Assembly: GCA_900769325.1 (NCBI GenBank)
Contig: CAAGGF010000124.1
Location: 1-22,718, forward strand
DNA from: Spirochaetia bacterium
GTDB lineage: Bacteria > Spirochaetota > Spirochaetia > Treponematales > Treponemataceae
Reading direction: 5' to 3'
Length of the DNA stretch: 22,718 bases
Below are positions 1 to 7,858 of the stretch, one piece after another; position 1 is the first letter of the stretch; every line of letters starts with the position of its first letter. A model generated the notes under the pieces. That model was not told the origin of the DNA. It saw only the letters and a program-made list of their open reading frames with translations, and searched no databases. Made by a program: the position numbers and the translations under genes.

Positions 1-368
1 ATACATTGTGCACTTTCAATTTGAATTTTTGAAACGCTTTCCAGTGCAGAGCGGAATGTTTCTTCCATGTAGCTTCCGCCTAAAAAAGTAAGGCCGATAA
101 CTGCACATTGAACGGAACTTAGTTTTATTCCCATTCGTGGAAAAGCAAAGTACAAAAAGAAAAGCTGAATTAAAAGCGGCGTGTTTCTTGAAAACTCGAT
201 GTAAATGCTCACAATTTGTCGCAATACAGGAATTTTATAGTATTTGACAAGCGAACAGATGAGACCGACTAAAACCGAAAGGAGAATTCCAATGCCTGCA
301 AGTTGTAGCGTAAGCACTGCTGCTTCTTGATACATTGGAATTACCTGTTTAATAAATTCAAAATCCAT
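1..368 (-). CDS. Polar amino-acid ABC transporter permease, N-terminal part (cut by window edge)
   Basis: Reading the minus strand from ATG at 368 gives about 122 residues beginning MDFEFIKQVIPMYQEA. A first hydrophobic helix lies around residues 15-40. The segment EFSRNTPLLIQLFFLYFAFP around residues 58-77 is the hallmark of HisM/ArtQ-type inner-membrane permeases that import polar amino acids with a binding protein and an ATPase. The C-terminal half, including the ATPase-contacting EAA loop, lies outside the window. The start is 5 bases after the purB stop, so the gene is probably cotranscribed with purB; only a weak AGGG-like sequence precedes it. Substrate cannot be told from this fragment. 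Confidence 0.85.
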   Translation of the reverse strand, partial: MDFEFIKQVIPMYQEAAVLTLQLAGIGILLSVLVGLICSLVKYYKIPVLRQIVSIYIEFSRNTPLLIQLFFLYFAFPRMGIKLSSVQCAVIGLTFLGGSYMEETFRSALESVSKIQIESAQC

Positions 369-373
369 AAGAT

Positions 374-1795
374 TTATTTCATCAAATCCCTGTATTTTAA
401 TGCAAGGCGTTTTGATTTTACGGCTGCAAGACCGCAGTAATTTGACGGATGTTCAAAGAAGCTTGAAGGATTTTCTATGCCGAGTTTTTCAAGCTGGGAA
501 GTAATGTCTGCATATTCTTTTTCGTGAGTTTTTAAAACTTCAAAGAAAGTTTTGCCTGTCTGTTCTGCTTCGAGCGTAATTTTACGGATTACTTCGTGAC
601 CGTCGTTGTAGCCGGCTTCTCCCAAAAGAATGTAAGCAGGTTCTGCAAGGACACCGCCTTTTACTTTACCGCCGGCGTTTTCGAGGTTGCGAGCCATTCC
701 TTCTTTATCTGCCTGAAGTCCTTTTACAACAGAGTTCATTCTGGCAACTGCCATCGTAAAGCCTGAAACATAGTCTGCAATAAATCTCTGGCTTGCTGAA
801 TTTGTCAAATCGCGCTGGTGTTCAGAAATCTGGTCCATATAAAAAGTGATGACACGAGGGCACATTGCTTTCCACAAGGATTTAACGTGTTCACTGTTCC
901 ACGGATTGCGTTTTTGTGGCATTGTAGAAGAACCGACTTGAGTTGCAGAAAAATATTCAAATACTTCGCCGATTTCTGAACGCTGCAAATTGCGAAGGTC
1001 ATCTGCGAGGTTTGCGATGATTCCGAATGCGACATTCATTTCGAGTAAAAGGCGGAGGACATTTTCTGGTTCAACAAGCTGGTTTGAATATTCAGAAGGT
1101 TTGAGCCCTAAAAATTCGACATAAGTTTTTTCAAGTTCTTCAGGGTCTTTTACAATCATCGACGGACCGTTGTAAGAACCTACAGGACCTGCGAGTTTTC
1201 CAACGAGGTCGTTTGAAAGCTCTTCGATTTTTAAAATTGATTTTCCAAGTCGGCTTACAAACTCTGCAATTGACCAGCCGAATGTAATCGGAACTGCGTG
1301 CTGACCGTGAGTGCGTCCAACTTGAGGAGTGTTACATTCGCGTTCTGCAATGTCGCAAAGATAATTTTCAAGTTTTTTAAGTTCCGGGAGAACGACATTC
1401 TGCGTAACGTCGCGCATACGGCATGAAAGAGCAGTATCAAGAATGTCTACGGAAGTTGCACCAAGGTGAATGAGCGGTCCGATTTCTGCATTGACTTTAG
1501 TTTTCATTACATTTACTAAAGCGCGGATATTGTGTTTTGTTTTTTCTTCTTCGGTATAAACTTCCTGAGGGTCAATGTTTTCTGCAACGCTGTCTAAAGT
1601 TTTGGCGATTTCACAGGTAAGTTTTCCGCGAAGTTTAAGATGTGCTTTTACAAGAGCTGCTTCGCATTTTGCGCATGAACGGATAGAAGCTTCTTCTGAA
1701 ATATACTTAGAAAGTCCTGAAAATACATCAGATTCTGATAAAGAATATCTGTGGTCGATACATGAAAGGTTTTCAAAAATGTTACGTGTTTCCAT
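374..1795 (-). CDS. purB: Adenylosuccinate lyase
   Basis: Catalyses two fumarate-releasing steps in purine synthesis: SAICAR to AICAR, and adenylosuccinate to AMP. The 473-residue protein begins METRNIFENL and contains the fumarase/aspartase superfamily signature GSSTMPQKRNP, whose flexible loop carries the catalytic serine, and the histidine motif GRTHGQHAVPITFG. The reading frame stays open 28 codons further upstream, but that extension is hydrophobic and unlike the family, and it crosses the promoter. The chosen ATG at 1795 lies one base after the predicted transcription start of an extended -10 promoter and has no Shine-Dalgarno sequence, so the mRNA is probably leaderless. The amino-acid permease follows 5 bases after the stop. 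Confidence 0.95.
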   Translation of the reverse strand: METRNIFENLSCIDHRYSLSESDVFSGLSKYISEEASIRSCAKCEAALVKAHLKLRGKLTCEIAKTLDSVAENIDPQEVYTEEEKTKHNIRALVNVMKTKVNAEIGPLIHLGATSVDILDTALSCRMRDVTQNVVLPELKKLENYLCDIAERECNTPQVGRTHGQHAVPITFGWSIAEFVSRLGKSILKIEELSNDLVGKLAGPVGSYNGPSMIVKDPEELEKTYVEFLGLKPSEYSNQLVEPENVLRLLLEMNVAFGIIANLADDLRNLQRSEIGEVFEYFSATQVGSSTMPQKRNPWNSEHVKSLWKAMCPRVITFYMDQISEHQRDLTNSASQRFIADYVSGFTMAVARMNSVVKGLQADKEGMARNLENAGGKVKGGVLAEPAYILLGEAGYNDGHEVIRKITLEAEQTGKTFFEVLKTHEKEYADITSQLEKLGIENPSSFFEHPSNYCGLAAVKSKRLALKYRDLMK

Positions 1796-1802
1796 AAGTT
1801 CA

Positions 1803-1831
1803 ATTATAGCAAAAAGAGATTTATAAGGAAA
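1803..1831 (-). promoter_or_regulatory. Predicted purB promoter (extended -10)
   Basis: On the minus strand TGCTATAAT (TATAAT at 1808-1803) matches an extended -10 box. The -35 region (TTTCCT at 1831-1826, 17-base spacer) is weak. The predicted start is about 1796, next to the ATG at 1795. Confidence 0.6.
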
Positions 1832-1896
1832 TAGGAAAAATAATTTTAAAATCAAGTCAGAATGAAGTTTTGCCGTCAAAAAGGATTTTCGCCAGA

Positions 1897-1925
1897 TTGT
1901 AAATTCTTTGAAAATTCTGTATTAT
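1897..1925 (+). promoter_or_regulatory. Predicted promoter of the ANTAR gene
   Basis: TTGTAA at 1897-1902, a 17-base spacer and TATTAT at 1920-1925. The predicted start, 7 bases after the -10 box, is 1932, the A of the ATG. It is divergent from the purB promoter about 90 bases away. Confidence 0.6.
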
Positions 1926-1931
1926 TTTTCT

Positions 1932-2336
1932 ATGGAATCCGTTCTTATAGTGTCGGATGAAAAATGTTCCTCTACCTGTGACCGCTTAGAAAAAGCCGGT
2001 GTCAAAAACATTGAATACATACAAAATTTATCACAGCTTTCAGACGAAAATCTAAAAAAATTCGATGCAGTTTTAATTCCGTCTAAAAAACTTATAGATT
2101 CTTTTAAAATTCCTGCCGATAATCAAAAAGAACTGGATTTTCTCAAATTTCAGAATCAAAAACTTCAAAATAAATTAGAAGAAATCAGATTAATCGACAG
2201 GGCAAAATGCGTTCTGATTCAGTATTTAAACATGACAGAACAGCAGGCTCACAGATATATCGAAAAGCAGTCCATGGATTTAAGGCAAAGCCGTGTTGTT
2301 ACTGCTGAATCAATTCTAAAAACTTATGAAAGCTAG
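1932..2336 (+). CDS. Small ANTAR-domain protein with degenerate receiver (putative RNA-binding antiterminator)
   Basis: A 134-residue protein. The C-terminal half (about residues 78-131) matches the ANTAR fold: a coiled-coil lead-in, then RAKCVLIQYLNMTEQQAHRYI and a helix ending RVVTAESILK. ANTAR domains bind paired hexaloop RNA hairpins and prevent termination. The N-terminal 65 residues start like a receiver (ESVLIVSD) but are short, and the strand that would carry the phosphorylated Asp reads FDAVLIPSKK, so phosphorylation is unlikely. The start at 1932 coincides with the predicted transcription start and has no Shine-Dalgarno; an upstream in-frame ATG at 1908 lies inside the promoter. A Na/phosphate cotransporter gene follows after 9 bases, so the two are probably cotranscribed. 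The RNA target is unknown. Confidence 0.85.
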   Translation: MESVLIVSDEKCSSTCDRLEKAGVKNIEYIQNLSQLSDENLKKFDAVLIPSKKLIDSFKIPADNQKELDFLKFQNQKLQNKLEEIRLIDRAKCVLIQYLNMTEQQAHRYIEKQSMDLRQSRVVTAESILKTYES

Positions 2337-2345
2337 GATTTTTTT

Positions 2346-3992
2346 ATGATTGCCGAATTATTCAGAATAATCTTACAGTTTGTTGGTGCACTTGGATTTT
2401 TGCTTTACGGAATGAAGCTGATGAGCGACGGCGTACAAAAAAGTGCAGGAGAAAGGCTTCAGCGTGTTCTGGGAATGATTACGGGAAACCGATTCACAGG
2501 CCTTCTAACCGGACTTTTAATTACAATGATTATTCAGTCAAGCGGTGCTACAACCGTAATGGTAATTTCTTTCATAAATGCAGGCCTTTTAACGCTCGTG
2601 CAATCTGTCGGAGTAATTTTCGGGGCAAACATCGGAACAACGGTTACAGCATGGATAGTTTCAATATTCGGCTTTAATTTTAAAATTTCTGCATTTGCAA
2701 TTCCGCTTTTCGGAACAGGATTTTTCATCACAATGTCAAAAAAAGACAGATTCAAAAATCTTGGCGAAGCGATAATGGGTTTTGCACTTTTGTTCATCGG
2801 ACTTGACTGGCTGAAAGATGTTTTTTCATTCGATGCTTCAAGTCTCACCTGGCTTCAAAAAATTCAGCAGTGGAAAGCAGTTTCAATTATAATCGGATTT
2901 TTAATCGGAATCATCATAACGGCTCTTCTTCATTCTTCAAGTGCATTCACGGCAATCGTAATCACAATGGCCTTCAACGAAATCATCACATGGGAAGTTG
3001 CCTGTGCCATGACACTCGGAAGCAATATCGGTTCAACAATCGATGCAATCCTTGCTTCATTCGGTGCAAATCAAGATGCAAAACGCTCTGCTTTAATTCA
3101 CGTACTTTTTAATGTAGCCGGAACTGTGCTCGCACTCATTTTCTTCAAACCACTTCTGGCACTCGTAGATTTTATTTCACAAGGTGCAAACATCGCAATA
3201 AAAATTTCTGTGCTCCATACAGTATTTAAAACGATTAACACGATAATTTTCCTTCCGTTTGTAAATCAGATTGCAGATTTCACGCATTTAATCATAAAAG
3301 ACAAACCGCAAGACCAAAACAAAAAATACAAAATTCCGTTTATGCTTTCATCGCACAACACTGTCGAAATTCACCTTCTGCAGGCCGAAAAAGAAATCGA
3401 AAAAATGGCTGGCTCTGTGATGAATATGCTCTGCGAAGTCTGTGCCGCACTTGAAAATTGCAGCAAAGAAGAAATTTCAGAAATTTCCAACAAAATTTAC
3501 GACGAAGAAGATTACCTCGACCAGATGAACGAAGAAATTACTTCTTTCCTTATAAAAGTTGCATCATTAGAAAACGCAACCGGACAAATTCAAAACAAAC
3601 TGAACCAGCTCCTTCAGATTACCGACAACCTTGAAAATGTCAGCGATGAAATCACGAGCATAATCTACAACATCGATAAATTCGTCGGAAAAAAGAACGA
3701 CAAGCCCGAAGACAAAGTCGGTTACGACAAACTCCTTCCGTATATGGAAAAACTTCTGGAATTCTTCACATTTGCAAAAAAACACATTTCCACAGGCGTT
3801 TCCGAAAACGAAAAACAAATTGCATTCAGCATGGAAGACGAAATCGACTCAATCGAAAAAATTCTCAAAAAAGATTCCAGAAAACGCCTCGAAAACGGTC
3901 AGAATGTCAAATCAGAACTCAAATACATGGATATCGTACGCAGAATCGAAAACGCAGGAGATGCAATTTTCTCAATCATAAGAATTTTATAA
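2346..3992 (+). CDS. Na+/phosphate cotransporter family protein with C-terminal PhoU-like domain
   Basis: 548 residues. The membrane half (about residues 1-320) holds the two inverted Na_Pi_cotrans repeats: QSSGATT at 64-70 with GANIGTT at 93-99, and HSSSAFT at 196-202 with GSNIGST at 225-231. In characterised relatives these motifs form the sodium and phosphate site. The C-terminal part (about 345-548) is charged and helical, as in PhoU-like tails of the NptA/YjbB group. Such proteins move phosphate across the inner membrane in a sodium-linked way; direction and exact substrate are not shown by the sequence. The gene directly follows the ANTAR gene with AGG 8 bases before ATG and has no promoter of its own that I can see. 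Confidence 0.9.
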   Translation: MIAELFRIILQFVGALGFLLYGMKLMSDGVQKSAGERLQRVLGMITGNRFTGLLTGLLITMIIQSSGATTVMVISFINAGLLTLVQSVGVIFGANIGTTVTAWIVSIFGFNFKISAFAIPLFGTGFFITMSKKDRFKNLGEAIMGFALLFIGLDWLKDVFSFDASSLTWLQKIQQWKAVSIIIGFLIGIIITALLHSSSAFTAIVITMAFNEIITWEVACAMTLGSNIGSTIDAILASFGANQDAKRSALIHVLFNVAGTVLALIFFKPLLALVDFISQGANIAIKISVLHTVFKTINTIIFLPFVNQIADFTHLIIKDKPQDQNKKYKIPFMLSSHNTVEIHLLQAEKEIEKMAGSVMNMLCEVCAALENCSKEEISEISNKIYDEEDYLDQMNEEITSFLIKVASLENATGQIQNKLNQLLQITDNLENVSDEITSIIYNIDKFVGKKNDKPEDKVGYDKLLPYMEKLLEFFTFAKKHISTGVSENEKQIAFSMEDEIDSIEKILKKDSRKRLENGQNVKSELKYMDIVRRIENAGDAIFSIIRIL

Positions 3993-4088
3993 ATATGCCT
4001 CTAAATTTTAAATAGATTTCACCTTTCCCGCTTTTAGCCAAAAATCCGAATTCCGAGCGAAGTCGATAAATCTGTTAATTTAAAAAAT

Positions 4089-5696
4089 TCAGTTTATACA
4101 GGATTTTAAAAATTCCACGAAAAGAGGACCTGCGTTGTTCGGGCGGCTTTTAAATTCCGGATGAAACTGAACGCCGATGAAAAATTTGTGTGAAATTGCA
4201 CTGTCCTTCTGCGGAAGTTCAACCGTTTCAACAATGCTGTCATCCGGGCTCGTTCCGCCGATTATAAGACCAGCTTCTTCCATCTGAGAGCGGAAATTAT
4301 TGTTAAATTCGTAACGATGCCTGTGCCGCTCTTCGATTGTGACAGCCCCGTACGCTTTCTGCATAATTGTTCCTGATTTTACCCGGCAAGGATATTTTCC
4401 AAGACGCATTGTTCCACCTTTTATAACGCCTTCCTGATCTTTCATCAAATCAATCACAGGATTTTCACACTGCTCATCGAATTCCGTGCTGTTTGCATTT
4501 TTTAAATTTAGAACATCGCGTGCAAATTCAATTACTGCAATCTGCATTCCAAGGCAAATTCCAAAATACGGAATATTGTGAAGGCGCGCATATTTACATG
4601 AAGAAATCATTCCTTCAATTCCTCGGTTTCCAAATCCACCCGGAAGAATAATTCCCGAACAGTCGCTAAAAATTTGTGGAGCAGATTCATCGTTTACAGA
4701 ATCGCTGTCGACCCACTTTATTTTCAATTTTTTTCCGACTACAAAACTTGCGTGATTTAAACTTTCTACAATGCTCAAATACGAATCGTGAAGTTTCACA
4801 TATTTTCCGACAAGTGCAATCTGAATTTCACCAGAACGGCTGTTAATCGCCTGAACCATATTTTCCCAGTCTGAAAGATTTATTTTTGTATTTTCAAACC
4901 CCAGTTCACGGCAGACAACTTCATCCATTTTTTGCTCGTGAAGCATAAGCGGAACTTCGTAAAGCGACGGCAAAGTCGTGTTGTTTATTACGCAGTCTTC
5001 ACAAACATTGCAGAAAAGTGAAATTTTCTTTCTGATGTCATTCGGAATAACTTCATCGCATCTTGTAACGACGATATCCGGGTGAATTCCCATTCCCATC
5101 AGTTCTTTTACAGAATGTTGAGTCGGTTTTGATTTAAACTCATCGCTCCCTGAAATATACGGAACAAGGCACACATGAATGAAAAGACAGTTTTTTCTTC
5201 CAATTTCAAGGGCAAGCTGACGAATCGCTTCAAGAAACGGAAGGCTTTCAATGTCACCGATAGTTCCTCCGATTTCTACAATGCTGATATCGGCTTTTGT
5301 TACTTCTGCATTTTTTAAAATATAATCTTTTATTTCGTTTGTAACATGCGGAATAATCTGAACTGTCTGACCTAAATATTCGCCCTTTCTTTCTTTATTT
5401 AAAACATTCCAGTAAACCCTTCCGCTTGTAAGATTTGAATATTTGTTTAAATTTTCATCGATAAAGCGTTCATAATGTCCTAAATCCAAATCAGTTTCAG
5501 AGCCGTCATCGGTTACAAAAACTTCACCGTGCTGAAAAGGGCTCATCGTTCCCGGGTCAACATTCATATACGGATCAAGTTTTTGAGAAGCAATCTTTAA
5601 TCCCCGGTCTTTTAAAAGACGACCCAAACTCGCCGCAGTAATTCCTTTTCCGAGCCCGCTTACAACTCCACCTGTAACAAAAATAAATTTAGACAT
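4089..5696 (-). CDS. pyrG: CTP synthase
   Basis: Converts UTP to CTP with ATP and glutamine. The 535-residue protein has the N-terminal synthetase domain with the P-loop-like GGVVSGLGKG near residues 8-17 and a C-terminal class I glutamine amidotransferase domain with nucleophile Cys381 in GICLGMQ and the oxyanion motif ILPGGFG. Two ATGs are adjacent (5699 and 5696). The second is preferred because GAGGTG at 5706-5701 then has a workable spacing, and MSKFIFVTGG is the usual family start. The gene follows aroF but has its own promoter at 5812-5784 and an intrinsic terminator just upstream of its ribosome site, so it is probably attenuated. It converges on the phosphate transporter gene. Confidence 0.97.
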   Translation of the reverse strand: MSKFIFVTGGVVSGLGKGITAASLGRLLKDRGLKIASQKLDPYMNVDPGTMSPFQHGEVFVTDDGSETDLDLGHYERFIDENLNKYSNLTSGRVYWNVLNKERKGEYLGQTVQIIPHVTNEIKDYILKNAEVTKADISIVEIGGTIGDIESLPFLEAIRQLALEIGRKNCLFIHVCLVPYISGSDEFKSKPTQHSVKELMGMGIHPDIVVTRCDEVIPNDIRKKISLFCNVCEDCVINNTTLPSLYEVPLMLHEQKMDEVVCRELGFENTKINLSDWENMVQAINSRSGEIQIALVGKYVKLHDSYLSIVESLNHASFVVGKKLKIKWVDSDSVNDESAPQIFSDCSGIILPGGFGNRGIEGMISSCKYARLHNIPYFGICLGMQIAVIEFARDVLNLKNANSTEFDEQCENPVIDLMKDQEGVIKGGTMRLGKYPCRVKSGTIMQKAYGAVTIEERHRHRYEFNNNFRSQMEEAGLIIGGTSPDDSIVETVELPQKDSAISHKFFIGVQFHPEFKSRPNNAGPLFVEFLKSCIN

Positions 5697-5711
5697 CATT
5701 CACCTCAAAAT

Positions 5712-5763
5712 AAAAAAAGCCGTAGATTTTCTGCCGAAATTTTTCAAGCATAAAATCTACGAC
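5712..5763 (-). terminator. Intrinsic terminator / pyrG leader attenuator
   Basis: On the minus strand the arms at 5763-5752 and 5730-5719 form a 12-bp stem (GUCGUAGAUUUU with AAAAUCUACGGC, one G-U pair) with a 21-base loop. Seven U follow (5718-5712), then AUUUU. The pyrG ribosome site GAGGTG begins 5 bases after that, so no promoter fits between. The hairpin can end aroF transcripts and must also be passed by every pyrG transcript. Confidence 0.85.
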
Positions 5764-5783
5764 TTCTTTGCCGTTTTCTATTT

Positions 5784-5812
5784 ATATTACCAATTTAGTT
5801 ATTTTTTGACAA
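5784..5812 (-). promoter_or_regulatory. Predicted pyrG promoter
   Basis: Minus-strand TTGTCA (5812-5807), a 17-base spacer and TAATAT (5789-5784). The predicted start is 5777, giving a transcript beginning AAAACGGC about 81 bases before the pyrG ATG. The -35 box begins 11 bases after the aroF stop. Confidence 0.7.
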
Positions 5813-5822
5813 TATTTTAATA

Positions 5823-6851
5823 TTAGATTTTTTCAGCAATTTTATAAATCAATTCACGCGATTTATCCCAGCCCAGACACGGATCTGTAATCGATTTTCC
5901 GTAAACACCTTCACCGATTTTCTGACAGCCGTCCTCGATGTAACTTTCAATCATAAAACCTTTTAAAAGCGAACGGATTCTTTGCGAATGTTGTGCAGAA
6001 TTTAAGACATCCATTATGATTCTAGGCTGCTCAAACGGATTTTTATTAGAATTAGAATGATTCGTGTCGATTATTACAGCCGGATTTTTTAATTCTTTTT
6101 CTTCGTATTTGTCGCAAAGCCTGATTAAATCTTCGTAGTGATAATTCTGAACATTGTTTCCGTGCTTGTTTGTTGAACCTCGAAGAATTGCGTGCGTATA
6201 CGGATTTCCTTCAGAATGAACTTCCCAACCGCGGTAAATAAAAGTGTGCGGATGCTGAGATGCAAGAATTGCGTTCATCATTACAGAATAATCGCCGCTC
6301 GTAGGATTTTTCATTCCGACCGGAACATTTACTCCGCTTGCCGTAAGCCTGTGCTGCTGATTTTCAACAGAACGTGCCCCGACTGCAACATACCCCAATA
6401 AATCATCAAGATAACGGTAATTTTCCGGGTAAAGCATTTCATCGGCACACGCAAAACCAGTTTCATTTACAGCACGCATGTGAAGGTGCCGTGTAGCGAT
6501 AATTCCTTTAAATAAATCAGGTTTTCCGTTCGGGTCCGGCTGATGAAGCATTCCCTTATAGCCTTCGCCAGTTGTACGCGGTTTATTCGTGTAAATTCGA
6601 GGAACAATAAGAATTTTATCTTTTACTTCTTCCTGAATTTTTGAAAGCCTTCCAATATAATCGATAACGCTTTCTTCATTGTCTGCCGAACAAGGTCCGA
6701 TTATTAAAAGAAGTTTATTTGATTTTCCCTCAAAAACAGAATTAATTTCGTTCCGCCTTGCCTTGATTGTATCCGCCATTTTTTCTGTTATTGGATACAT
6801 ATCTTTTACTTCCTGTGGAACTGCAAGTTTTTTTTCAAAAATCATATTCAT
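5823..6851 (-). CDS. aroF: 3-deoxy-7-phosphoheptulonate (DAHP) synthase, class I
   Basis: Condenses phosphoenolpyruvate with erythrose 4-phosphate, the first step of the shikimate pathway. The 342-residue protein is close to the length of the E. coli AroF/G/H enzymes and carries LLIIGPCSADNEES (phosphoenolpyruvate site), RIYTNKPRTTGEGYKGMLHQ with the KPRT motif, and the metal-binding histidine in IDTNHSNSNKNP. AAGGTG precedes the ATG at 6851. The gene starts 11 bases after the pheA stop, so pheA and aroF form an operon for phenylalanine and aromatic supply. Which amino acid inhibits this isozyme cannot be told by eye, so the aroF symbol denotes the class only. Confidence 0.93.
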   Translation of the reverse strand: MNMIFEKKLAVPQEVKDMYPITEKMADTIKARRNEINSVFEGKSNKLLLIIGPCSADNEESVIDYIGRLSKIQEEVKDKILIVPRIYTNKPRTTGEGYKGMLHQPDPNGKPDLFKGIIATRHLHMRAVNETGFACADEMLYPENYRYLDDLLGYVAVGARSVENQQHRLTASGVNVPVGMKNPTSGDYSVMMNAILASQHPHTFIYRGWEVHSEGNPYTHAILRGSTNKHGNNVQNYHYEDLIRLCDKYEEKELKNPAVIIDTNHSNSNKNPFEQPRIIMDVLNSAQHSQRIRSLLKGFMIESYIEDGCQKIGEGVYGKSITDPCLGWDKSRELIYKIAEKI

Positions 6852-6861
6852 ATAAACACCT

Positions 6862-7692
6862 TTATTCGTTTTTATTGTAAGAACCTACGATTTTTATGCT
6901 TTCACATTTTTGCCTTAAACTTTCAATCATTTTAAAAAATTCTGTACTGGAAGAATTTCCTTCGATTTCAACATAAAAATAATACTGCCATGCAAGCCCT
7001 TTTAAAGGTCTGCTCCGTAAAACATCCATATTAAAACCGTGCGCTGAAATGACATTTAAAGCCTTTATCAAAGAGCCAGTTTCGTTTTTGACAGTAAACA
7101 TCATTATAATAGTAGAATGTTTTTTTCCGTGAAGTGCACCTTCTTTTTTAGAAATAATTGCAAAGCGAGTCGTATTGTCTTTTGATTCGTTTATGTCTTT
7201 CTGAATTACATCGAGATTGTAAAGTTCCGCCGTTAAAAGACTTGCAACCGCTGCGACAGATTTATCGTTTAGAACGGAAACTTCCCTTGCAGCACGAGCC
7301 GTATTTTCAGATGCGACAGTTTCAATTCCGTGAGATTCCAAAAACCGTGCACTTTGCGCCAATGCCTGAGGATGACTTATAACTTTTTTAATGTCTTTTA
7401 AAGAAGAACCTTTTACGCCAAGCAAATTCTGCTGAATTTTCAAGCCGTAAACATCGTTTATGAAAAGATTTCCGGTAAAAATTAAATCCGTAACCTGAGC
7501 AACTTCACCGGCGTAACTGTTTTCTATTGGAAGAACAGCATAATCTGCCTTTGAAGAATCAACAGCATCCCAAGCAGATTTAAAATCCTTGTATGCTATA
7601 AATTCTCCTGAAGGAAAAACATGTTTTGCCGCAATATTTGCAAATGCCCCTTCGATTCCGCTGTAAGCAATTTTTAATTTTTGTTCAGACAT
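6862..7692 (-). CDS. pheA: Prephenate dehydratase
   Basis: Converts prephenate to phenylpyruvate, the committed step to phenylalanine. The 276-residue monofunctional enzyme has an N-terminal PDT catalytic domain (about residues 7-182) with LPIENSYAGEV and the catalytic Thr-Arg-Phe motif at 175-177, then an ACT domain (about 195-272) with ETGSLIKALNVIS and RSRP at 226-229, the counterpart of the ESRP motif used for phenylalanine binding and feedback inhibition. There is no chorismate mutase domain. AGAAGAG precedes the ATG at 7692. It is the first gene of the pheA-aroF unit; its upstream region contains a 12-bp inverted repeat. Confidence 0.95.
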   Translation of the reverse strand: MSEQKLKIAYSGIEGAFANIAAKHVFPSGEFIAYKDFKSAWDAVDSSKADYAVLPIENSYAGEVAQVTDLIFTGNLFINDVYGLKIQQNLLGVKGSSLKDIKKVISHPQALAQSARFLESHGIETVASENTARAAREVSVLNDKSVAAVASLLTAELYNLDVIQKDINESKDNTTRFAIISKKEGALHGKKHSTIIMMFTVKNETGSLIKALNVISAHGFNMDVLRSRPLKGLAWQYYFYVEIEGNSSSTEFFKMIESLRQKCESIKIVGSYNKNE

Positions 7693-7716
7693 TTTATGCT
7701 CTTCTGCTTTTTTGTA

Positions 7717-7762
7717 GAGGCTGTCTAATAAATATTATAAACAATACTTTTAGAACAACCTC
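7717..7762. promoter_or_regulatory. Inverted repeat in the pheA upstream region
   Basis: The arm at 7717-7728 (GAGGCTGTCTAA) pairs with 7750-7762 (TTAGAACAACCTC), giving 12 pairs with one bulged base and one G-U pair, and a loop of about 21 bases. A TATAAT box (minus strand, 7739-7734) lies between the arms and another at 7768-7763 lies just upstream. The structure could be an operator around the -10 or a leader hairpin. No T-run follows on either strand, so it is not a simple terminator. Confidence 0.5.
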
Positions 7763-7814
7763 ATTATACAGTCTTAAAAATGAACTTGTTTAAAAAGGCT
7801 TTCACCATTTAAAC

Positions 7815-7838
7815 TTCCGGGAACAAAAATCCCCGGAA
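7815..7838 (-). terminator. Hairpin downstream of the fabF-like gene, possible terminator
   Basis: Minus-strand TTCCGGGGA (7838-7830) and TTCCCGGAA (7823-7815) form a 9-bp GC-rich stem with a 6-base loop, 21 bases after the ketosynthase stop. Only GTTT follows, so it is a weak or U-poor terminator, or an mRNA-end stabiliser. Confidence 0.5.
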
Positions 7839-7858
7839 TATAAATTTTAAATCACAAA

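Noticed and set aside
3993..4088. Terminator between the convergent phosphate transporter and pyrG genes
   Set aside because: I found no convincing stem with a T-run in these 96 bases.
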